A stretch of DNA of 38,852 nucleotides from Amycolatopsis acidicola (GTDB lineage: Bacteria; Actinomycetota; Actinomycetes; Mycobacteriales; Pseudonocardiaceae): positions 1-38,852 of the forward strand of contig NZ_VMNW02000085.1 of assembly GCF_007713735.2 (NCBI RefSeq), written 5' to 3'. The notes below the pieces were generated by a model. It was not told the DNA's origin, did no database searches, and saw nothing but the letters and a program-made list of their open reading frames with translations. The translations under genes and the position numbers were made by a program. Shown in pieces: positions 33,098-38,852 of the stretch. Numbering within the stretch: position 1 is the first letter of the stretch; each line of letters opens with the position of its first letter.

Positions 33098-33691
33098 TCA
33101 GCTGGGCAAACCGAGGGCTCGCGCGGTGAGCGCGTCGAGGGTGTCGAGCAGGACTTCGTTGTCCCCGCCCGGATCGTCGTGGACCAGCCACAGGTACAGC
33201 GAATGCTCGATCATCGCGGCGAGCGCGCGGGCCACCGTCTCCGGATCGAGCGAGGCGTCGATGATCCCGTCGCGCTGCCAGCCGCGGAAGGCGCGGGCCG
33301 AACGCTCGACGTGCAGCGCCCGGTGTTTGCGGCGGCGCTCGGCGAACTCCTCGTTGAAGGAGGCCACCTGCTCGACGATCGCCATCATCCGGGCGTTGCG
33401 CCGGTACGCCTCGTAGTACGCGCGGTTGGCCCGCCGGATGCGCTCCGCCGGGGCGGCGCCGGCGGCGGGTTCGTGGGTGTGCATGTCCTCGAACAGCCGG
33501 TCCGCCAGCTCGAAGAACACCGACTCCTTGGTGGGGAAATACGTGTAGAAGCTGCCGTAGGCGACGCGGGCGCGGCGGGTGATGTGCGTGATGCGGGTGT
33601 CGAGGAAACCCTGCTCCTCGAACACTTCCCTGGCGCCGTCCAGGATCCGCTCCCGGGTGCGGGCGCCCCGCTCGGTCAACGGCTCCGTCAT
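33098..33691 (-). CDS. TetR-family regulator of the divergent catabolic locus
   Basis: A 197-residue TetR-type protein. Residues about 8-55 hold the helix-turn-helix (ARTRERILDGAREVFEEQGF, then ITHITRRARVAYGSFYTYFP), followed by a helical ligand domain. ATG 33691 is supported by AAGGGAG 6 bases upstream, and the longer frame to 33739 has no family match. It heads a leftward operon with the NTF2-like and phosphotransferase genes and is divergent from the cyclase-led operon. It probably represses both, through the palindrome at 33745-33773, until an acyl-CoA or other ligand binds. Confidence 0.9.
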   Translation of the reverse strand: MTEPLTERGARTRERILDGAREVFEEQGFLDTRITHITRRARVAYGSFYTYFPTKESVFFELADRLFEDMHTHEPAAGAAPAERIRRANRAYYEAYRRNARMMAIVEQVASFNEEFAERRRKHRALHVERSARAFRGWQRDGIIDASLDPETVARALAAMIEHSLYLWLVHDDPGGDNEVLLDTLDALTARALGLPS

Positions 33692-33744
33692 CTCTCGCTC
33701 CCTTGACAACTCGCGCTCGGAGGAACAGGCTCCCAGCATCGACC

Positions 33745-33773
33745 GAAGTTGATCCGACTGTCAAGTCAACTTC
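33745..33773. promoter_or_regulatory. Divergent operator for the TetR regulator
   Basis: GAAGTTGA and TCAACTTC form a perfect 8-bp inverted repeat across 13 bases. It lies between the TetR gene and the cyclase gene, 19 bases before the cyclase ATG. A TTGACA on the minus strand falls inside it, so binding would cover the TetR-operon promoter. Confidence 0.65.
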
Positions 33774-33792
33774 CGCGCAAGGAGGCGCCACG

Positions 33793-34719
33793 ATGGCCGA
33801 AACCGTTCCGGACATGCGAGAACTCGGGGCCGAGCTCCGCAACTGGGGCCGCTGGGGCCCCGGCGACGAGCGCGGGACCACCAACCTGATCACCCCGGAA
33901 CGCGTGGCCGCCGCGGCTCGCCTCGCCCGCACCGGCACGGTCTTCGACCTCGGGATCCCCTTGGACGGCGACGGCCCGCAGCCCGGCGGCGCGCGGATCA
34001 ACCCCATCCGCCTGATGTCCGAGAACGGCCAGGAACAGGTGCTGCCCGGCGGGTTCCGCTGGGCCGACGACTACGTGTTCATGCCGCTGCAGTCCGCTTC
34101 GCAGTACGACGGGCTGGCGCACGTGATGTACGACGAGCAGCTCTACAACGGGCGGCCCGCCGGCAGCGTCACCGTGAAAGGCGCCGGCTACAACGGAATC
34201 CACCACCAGGCCAAGGGAATCGCCGGCCGCGGCGTGCTGCTCGACATCGCCCGGCTGCGCGGGGTCGACTGGCTCGCCGCCGGTGAGGTCATCGGCCCGG
34301 ACGACCTCGACGCCGCCTGCGCCGCCCAGGGGGTCGAGGTCGGGCCCGGCGACATCCTGCTGATCCGCACCGGCTACCGCAAGAAGTTCCTCACCGAACG
34401 CGATCCGGTGGAGTTCATGAAGGGCGAACCCGGCCTCGGCCTCGAGTCCGCGCGCTGGCTGCATGCCAGGGACGTCGCCGTCGTCGGCTCGGACAACTGG
34501 GCGGTCGAAGTGCTGCCGGGCGAGCACGACGGGGCGCTGTTCGAACTGCACATGGTGCTCATCCGCGACATGGGGATGACCCTCGCCGAACTGCTGGACC
34601 TTGAAGAACTCGCCGAACACTGCGCCGGGGACGGGGTCTACGAGTTCTTCTACGCCGGGCCGCCGCTGAAGTTCACGCGCGGGATCGGCTCCCCCATCAA
34701 CCCGCTCGCCCTCAAATAG
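33793..34719 (+). CDS. Cyclase-family (kynurenine-formamidase-like) hydrolase
   Basis: A 308-residue member of the cyclase/KynB-like hydrolase fold, a family that opens cyclic amides, imides or lactones or hydrolyses formamides. PLQSASQYDGLAHVMYDEQLYNG replaces the HxGTHxDxxxH metal motif of KynB and isatin hydrolase: the two early His positions read Gln/Ser (split as PLQSASQYDG and LAHVMYD here), while Asp and the last His are kept. The longer plant/bacterial subfamily has this form, so metal binding may differ. AAGGAGG precedes ATG 33793. It is the first gene of the five-gene rightward operon; the next gene starts 8 bases after its stop. Confidence 0.88.
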   Translation: MAETVPDMRELGAELRNWGRWGPGDERGTTNLITPERVAAAARLARTGTVFDLGIPLDGDGPQPGGARINPIRLMSENGQEQVLPGGFRWADDYVFMPLQSASQYDGLAHVMYDEQLYNGRPAGSVTVKGAGYNGIHHQAKGIAGRGVLLDIARLRGVDWLAAGEVIGPDDLDAACAAQGVEVGPGDILLIRTGYRKKFLTERDPVEFMKGEPGLGLESARWLHARDVAVVGSDNWAVEVLPGEHDGALFELHMVLIRDMGMTLAELLDLEELAEHCAGDGVYEFFYAGPPLKFTRGIGSPINPLALK

Positions 34720-34727
34720 GAGGCGTC

Positions 34728-36260
34728 ATGCTGCTGCACGACATCGTCGAGTCCGCGGCCAGACGCCAACCGGACCGCCTCGCGCTGCGCTTCGAGGACA
34801 CCACGCTCACCTTCACCGAACTCCGCGACCACGTCCGCCGCGCCGCGTGGGCGCTACAGACGATCGCCGGGCCGGGCGACCGCGTCGCCGTGCTCTCCTC
34901 GACCCGCCCCGAATACGTCGAGCTGTACTACGGGGTTCCGGCCGCGGGTCTCGTGCTGGTGCCGCTCAACCACCGGCTCAGCCCGGCCGAGCTGGCCTCG
35001 ATCATCACGCACTCCGGCGCGAGCGTGCTCATCGTGAGCGCCGAGTACCAGGACCTCACCGACGGTCTGCGCGGCGAAATCCCTTGCGTGCGAACGATTG
35101 TCGGCCTCGACGGTGGTGGGGACGTCAGCTGGGCGGAGCTGCTCGCGGAGGTCTCCGCCGACGAACTGCCGCGCGTGGACGAGGGGTCGACGGCGTGGAT
35201 CGTCTACACCAGCGGCACCACCGGGCGCTCGAAAGGCGTGATGCTCAGTCACCGCAACCTCGTCACCGGGGTGACCGGCTCGGCGATCCACTGGGATCTG
35301 CCTGCCGACACGGTGTTCCTGTTCTGCTTCCCGCTCTGCCACGTCGGCGGCTACGTCGTCATGGTGAATCACCTGATGGCCTGCACGGTCGGGCTGATCC
35401 GCGCGTACGACAACGAAACGTTCCTGCGCCTGGTGGCCGAATGGCGGGTCACCCAGACCGGGCTCGCGCCGACGATGATCGCGTTCCTGCTCCGCCACCC
35501 CGGCATCGAAAACCACGATTTCGGTTCCCTGCAAGCGATCGGCTACGGCGCCTCGGCGATCCCGGCCGAGGTGCTGCGCGCCGGGATGGAGGTGTTCGGC
35601 TGCGAGTTCTACCAGGGCATGGGCATGACCGAGCTCGGCGGGAACGTGCTGCACTTCGGCCGCGCCGACCACCGCCGCGCCGCCGCGGGCGAAACGCGGC
35701 TGCTCGCCGCCGCCGGGCAGCCGATGGCGCTGTCGGAAATCCGGGTCGTCGACGCGTTTTCCCGTGACGTGACGCCCGGTGAGCAGGGCGAGATGCTGGT
35801 GCGCGGCGACCAGGTGATGTCCGGGTACTGGGGCGAACCCGAGCTGACCGCGGCGGCGTTCGACGACGGCTGGCTGCGCACCGGCGACATCGTCCGGCGG
35901 GACGGCGAAGGCATGGTCTACATCGTCGACCGGATGAAGGACATGGTCATCTCCGGCGGCGAGAACGTGGCCTCGCGCGAGGTCGAAGACGTGCTCTACC
36001 GGCATCCCGCGGTCGCCGACGCCGCGGTGTTCGGCGTGCCCGACGAGCGCTGGGGCGAGGCCGTGCACGCGGCCGTCGTCGTGCGCGAAAACCGGCACCT
36101 GGACGAAGAAACGCTGGTGGCGCACTGCCGGGAGCAGCTCGGCGGGTTCAAGGTCCCCCGGCACATCGAGTTCGTCGGCGAGCTTCCCCGCAACGTCGCG
36201 GGCAAGGTCCTCAAACGCGTGCTGCGCGAGCAGTTCGCCCCACGGCAGGAGGTTTCATGA
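34728..36260 (+). CDS. AMP-dependent acyl-CoA synthetase
   Basis: A 510-residue ANL-superfamily ligase that joins a carboxylic acid to CoA through an acyl-adenylate. The P-loop is YTSGTTGRSKG (160-170), YQGMGMTE is at 295-302, the hinge is RTGDI, and Lys493 is the adenylation lysine in RNVAGKVLKR. The substrate is probably a fatty or small cyclic acid, given the neighbours. An AGGAGG site lies 3 bases before ATG 34728 (8 bases after the cyclase stop), and its stop overlaps the VOC gene by 4 bases. Confidence 0.93.
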   Translation: MLLHDIVESAARRQPDRLALRFEDTTLTFTELRDHVRRAAWALQTIAGPGDRVAVLSSTRPEYVELYYGVPAAGLVLVPLNHRLSPAELASIITHSGASVLIVSAEYQDLTDGLRGEIPCVRTIVGLDGGGDVSWAELLAEVSADELPRVDEGSTAWIVYTSGTTGRSKGVMLSHRNLVTGVTGSAIHWDLPADTVFLFCFPLCHVGGYVVMVNHLMACTVGLIRAYDNETFLRLVAEWRVTQTGLAPTMIAFLLRHPGIENHDFGSLQAIGYGASAIPAEVLRAGMEVFGCEFYQGMGMTELGGNVLHFGRADHRRAAAGETRLLAAAGQPMALSEIRVVDAFSRDVTPGEQGEMLVRGDQVMSGYWGEPELTAAAFDDGWLRTGDIVRRDGEGMVYIVDRMKDMVISGGENVASREVEDVLYRHPAVADAAVFGVPDERWGEAVHAAVVVRENRHLDEETLVAHCREQLGGFKVPRHIEFVGELPRNVAGKVLKRVLREQFAPRQEVS

Positions 36261-36808
36261 CCAACACCGAATTCGAGCTTGGCGGGATCAACCACCTCGC
36301 CCTGGTTTCGTCCGATATGAAGGCCACCATCGACTTCTACTCCGGCGTGCTCGGCATGCCGCTGGTGAAGACCCTCGAGCTGCCGGACGATCTGGGCCAG
36401 CACTTCTTCTTCGACTGCGGCGGCGGGAACCAGCTCGCGTTCTTCTGGTTCCCCGACGCCCCCGACGGCGTGCCCGGCGTGTCCGCGCCCGCCACCACCC
36501 CGGGCGCCGGCGAGCTGACCAGCGCCATCGGCTCGATGAACCACGTCGCTTTCCACGTGCCGCCGGAAAAGTTCGACGAGTACCGCAAGAAGCTGAAGGA
36601 CAAGGGCATCGCCGTCAGCCCCGTGCTCAACCACGACGACAGCCCCGCGGGCGTCTCCCGCGAAGTCCACGAAGGCACCTTCGTCCGGTCGTTCTACTTC
36701 CAGGACCCCGACGGCGCGCTGCTCGAATTCGCCTGCTGGCTCAGGGAGTTCACCGAAGCCGACGTCGCCCACGAGCCCAAGACGTCCGCCGACCGCACCG
36801 TCTCCTGA
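36257..36808 (+). CDS. VOC-superfamily protein, likely dioxygenase or lyase
   Basis: A 183-residue vicinal-oxygen-chelate protein with two beta-alpha-beta modules. His13 (GINHLAL), His96 (MNHVAFH) and Glu157 (LLEFACW) form the 2-His-1-carboxylate metal site of type I extradiol dioxygenases and related enzymes, so it should bind a divalent metal. It may be a ring-cleavage enzyme, an epimerase or a lyase. ATG 36257 overlaps the acyl-CoA synthetase stop by 4 bases; the next gene follows after 8 bases, with a GAGGAGG site. Confidence 0.9.
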   Translation: MTNTEFELGGINHLALVSSDMKATIDFYSGVLGMPLVKTLELPDDLGQHFFFDCGGGNQLAFFWFPDAPDGVPGVSAPATTPGAGELTSAIGSMNHVAFHVPPEKFDEYRKKLKDKGIAVSPVLNHDDSPAGVSREVHEGTFVRSFYFQDPDGALLEFACWLREFTEADVAHEPKTSADRTVS

Positions 36809-36816
36809 GGAGGATC

Positions 36817-37461
36817 ATGCCCCGGCTGCGTGAGGTTCCGCGCGCCGAAGTCACCGACGAGAAGATCCTCTACTACTACGACCGGCTCTTCGCCCCGGAC
36901 CGCGACCCGGCCGTGGACCACGGGACGGCCACCGGCTCCCCCGGCGACTGGTGGACGGTGTTCGCCCAGTCCCCCGAGGTGTTCCGGCACGCCGTGCGCG
37001 GATTCGCCTTGTACCGCAACGCGAAACTCGACCCGGTGCTGCGCGAGCTCGGCCAGTGCCGGGCCGGGTGGGCGCGGGGCAGCACGTTCGTGTTCTCCCA
37101 GCACTGCAAGCAGATGCGGGCGCTCGGCGTGGCGGAGGAGAAGATCGCGGCGATCCCCCATTGGCCGACGGCGGACTGTTATTCCGAAGTGGAGCGGGCG
37201 CTGCTGGCCTACACCGACGGCCTCGTCCTGGACGGCGGGCGCGTCCACGACGGCGTGTTCGAGGTCCTGCACAAACACCTGTCGGACGAGGAAATCCTGC
37301 TCTTCACCTACATCACCTGCATGTACGACATGCACGCGACGATGAGCAGGGCGCTGCGCCTGGAGTTCGACAACCGGGACGAGCCCGTGCAAGAGGTCGC
37401 GGCGCCGGAGGGGTACGGCAACCGGGACATCGCCGACGACCTCGCGGGAGACGGCCGGTGA
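36817..37461 (+). CDS. Carboxymuconolactone-decarboxylase-like protein
   Basis: A 214-residue all-helical protein of the CMD/AhpD fold. The AhpD redox motif needs two cysteines (CxxC) and a His; here the equivalent helix is FVFSQHCKQMRALGV, with one Cys (Cys97) and His96, so it is not a peroxidase but more like the gamma-carboxymuconolactone-decarboxylase branch. Its reaction is unknown. It lies between the VOC gene and the acyl-CoA dehydrogenase, which starts by a 4-base GTGA overlap with its stop. Confidence 0.85.
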   Translation: MPRLREVPRAEVTDEKILYYYDRLFAPDRDPAVDHGTATGSPGDWWTVFAQSPEVFRHAVRGFALYRNAKLDPVLRELGQCRAGWARGSTFVFSQHCKQMRALGVAEEKIAAIPHWPTADCYSEVERALLAYTDGLVLDGGRVHDGVFEVLHKHLSDEEILLFTYITCMYDMHATMSRALRLEFDNRDEPVQEVAAPEGYGNRDIADDLAGDGR

Positions 37462-38618
37462 GGTTCGAGGTGCCGGACCGCGTGCGCGCCGTCCGCGACG
37501 AGGTCCACGAGTTCATGACCACCCGCGTCGAACCGGCCGAGCCGGAGCTGACCGCGGGTGGCCCGGCGGCCGCCGCGAAGCTGGGATCCCTGCGGGCGGA
37601 AGCGAAAGCGGCCGGGCTGTGGGCGCTGGGGCATCCCGCCGAACTCGGCGGCGGCGGGCTGCCGTTCCTGGACTACGTGTACGTCAACGAAGTTCAGGGT
37701 CGCAGCGAGTGGGGTCAGCTGGCGCTGGGCACGTTCACGTTGCAGGACTCGCTGATGCTGCACAAGCACGGCCGCGCACGGTGGCGGGAGAAGTACCTCG
37801 AGCCGATGGTGGCGGGCGAGGTGTCGCCGAGCTTCGCGATGACCGAGCCCGGCGTCGCGGGCTCGGACCCGACCGGCCTGCGCACGACGGCCACCCTCGA
37901 CGGCGACCATTGGGTGATCCGCGGCCGCAAATGGTTCACCACCGGCGCGGCGCAGGCGGCGTACACCACCGTGATGTGCCGGACCGAGCCGGATTCCGCG
38001 CCGGTGCACCAGCGGTTCAGCATGATCATCGTGCCGACGGACACCCCCGGCTACCGCATCGTGCGCGAAACTCCGGTGCTCGGCATCGACGGCGGGCACT
38101 ACGAAGTCTCCTACGACGACGTGCGTGTCCCGGCGGAGAACCTGCTCGGCCCGCGCGGGCACGGGTTCGTGATCGCGCAGGAACGGCTGGGGCCCGGCCG
38201 GATCTTCCACTGCATGCGGTGGCTCGGCCAGGCGCAGCGGGCGTACGAGCTGATGTGCGCCCGGCTGAAGTCACGGTCGGCGTTCGGGGAACCCTTGGCG
38301 GACAAGCAACTCATGCAGCAGCACGTGTTCGAGTCGTATGCCGCGATCCACTCGGCCCGGCTGATGACGCTGGCGGCGGCCGGGCGGATCGACGCGGGCG
38401 AGCAGGCCAGGGTGGAGATCGCGGTGATCAAGGTCGCGGGCGCCCGGATGCTGCACGACGTGATCGACCGCGCGATCCAGGTGCACGGCGCCGAGGGGCT
38501 GACCGACGACACCCCGCTGTCCCGGATGTACCGGCACGCCCGCGAAGCCCGCCTCTACGACGGGCCGGACGAGGTGCACATCCAGTCCACCGCCCGCCGC
38601 CTCCTCCGCGACGCCTGA
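37458..38618 (+). CDS. ACAD10/11-like acyl-CoA dehydrogenase
   Basis: A 386-residue FAD acyl-CoA dehydrogenase fold. FAMTEPGVAGSDPTGL and WVIRGRKWFTTGAA are the FAD/substrate signatures, and GRIFHCMRWLGQAQRAYELM and QVHGAEGLTDDTPL follow. Near the end, ARLYDGPDEVH (Asp368-His374) resembles the ADGPDEVH motif I recall from ACAD10/11-type enzymes, in place of the usual YEG with the catalytic Glu. In those proteins and in LvaC the enzyme works on a phosphorylated hydroxyacyl-CoA and loses phosphate to make an enoyl-CoA. GTG 37458 overlaps the upstream stop by 4 bases. Confidence 0.9.
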   Translation: MRFEVPDRVRAVRDEVHEFMTTRVEPAEPELTAGGPAAAAKLGSLRAEAKAAGLWALGHPAELGGGGLPFLDYVYVNEVQGRSEWGQLALGTFTLQDSLMLHKHGRARWREKYLEPMVAGEVSPSFAMTEPGVAGSDPTGLRTTATLDGDHWVIRGRKWFTTGAAQAAYTTVMCRTEPDSAPVHQRFSMIIVPTDTPGYRIVRETPVLGIDGGHYEVSYDDVRVPAENLLGPRGHGFVIAQERLGPGRIFHCMRWLGQAQRAYELMCARLKSRSAFGEPLADKQLMQQHVFESYAAIHSARLMTLAAAGRIDAGEQARVEIAVIKVAGARMLHDVIDRAIQVHGAEGLTDDTPLSRMYRHAREARLYDGPDEVHIQSTARRLLRDA

Positions 38619-38649
38619 GGGTCGGCCGGGGCCGAGTCGCCCTGGTGAC

Positions 38650-38793
38650 GCCTCCCGCCGCGCGCCCCTGACGGGAGGCCTCCCGCGCGACTCAGCCCCA
38701 ACGTCCACTCCGCCCTGGCGCTGGGAGCCTCCCGCGCGGCTTAGCTCGCCGCCTGCTCGGCCCTCGCCGCCGGGCGCCTCCCGATCGACTTAG
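38650..38793. repeat. 49-base-period direct repeats at the right end
   Basis: An 18-base word, GCCTCCCGCGCGACTCAG with small changes, occurs at 38678-38695, 38727-38744 and 38776-38793, exactly 49 bases apart. A related GCCTCCCG word also lies at 38650. It follows the acyl-CoA dehydrogenase stop, and the palindrome GGGAGGCCTCCC (38673-38684) in the first unit could form a hairpin. There is no CRISPR-like spacer uniformity or cas gene. The array may continue beyond the window; 38619-38852 shows no gene. Confidence 0.75.
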
Positions 38794-38852
38794 CCGCCCG
38801 GACCCAGCCGCCCACCATCGGGAGAGGTCACCACCCCACTCCACCCTCGCCG

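Noticed and set aside
38650..38852. CRISPR array
   Set aside because: Only three 18-base repeats with poor conservation, no leader and no cas genes.

Overview
The window looks like chromosome from a high-GC actinomycete, most likely the Pseudonocardiaceae and perhaps an Amycolatopsis-like genome. The basis is very high GC, frequent GTG starts, 4-nt ATGA/GTGA gene overlaps, the actinobacterial PAC2 and SAM-methyltransferase (Methyltransf_19) families, and short intergenic repeat arrays. The genus is an inference. No phage, IS element, CRISPR array, rRNA or tRNA was seen.

Layout, left to right. Positions 1-605 are a degenerate 9-nt-period repeat field ending at a SigD/ShbA-like sigma factor gene (606-1115, minus). 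An ArsR-family repressor and an orphan AbiEi-like protein follow. Next come homogentisate dioxygenase hmgA (minus), a divergent type-B carboxylesterase, a secreted GH3 protein, a PAC2 protein, a SAM-dependent methyltransferase, and a TetR regulator translationally coupled to a homocysteine S-methyltransferase. Positions 10140-10380 hold a symmetric 21-nt-period inverted array around a perfect 17-bp hairpin.

The centre (10476-20833, minus) is one tightly overlapping seven-gene operon: family-5 binding protein, OppB-type permease, fused OppC-OppD permease/ATPase, OppF-type ATPase, NanA/DapA-family aldolase, GH42 beta-galactosidase and secreted GH33 sialidase. A recognisable promoter with an adjoining candidate operator precedes it. 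The best reading is harvest, import and cleavage of sialic acid or a related acidic sugar from host or environmental glycans.

The next part holds an NCS1 permease with an unusual eight-cysteine tail, an HTH-TPR regulator / YdcF / WbqC trio, soluble transhydrogenase sthA, a bifunctional penicillin-binding protein, and a divergent MFS exporter / LysR pair.

The right end (31379-38618) is a divergent catabolic locus around a TetR gene and a 29-nt palindromic operator. Leftward: TetR, an NTF2-like protein, and an APH-type phosphotransferase fused to a DUF6285-like tail. Rightward: a cyclase-family hydrolase, acyl-CoA synthetase, VOC protein, carboxymuconolactone-decarboxylase-like protein, and an acyl-CoA dehydrogenase with an ACAD10/11-like DGPDEVH motif. 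Together these suggest catabolism of a hydroxy acid or lactone by CoA activation, phosphorylation of the hydroxyl and phosphate elimination, analogous to the Lva levulinate pathway and ACAD10/11. This hypothesis is the most interesting one in the window. The sequence ends in a 49-nt-period repeat.
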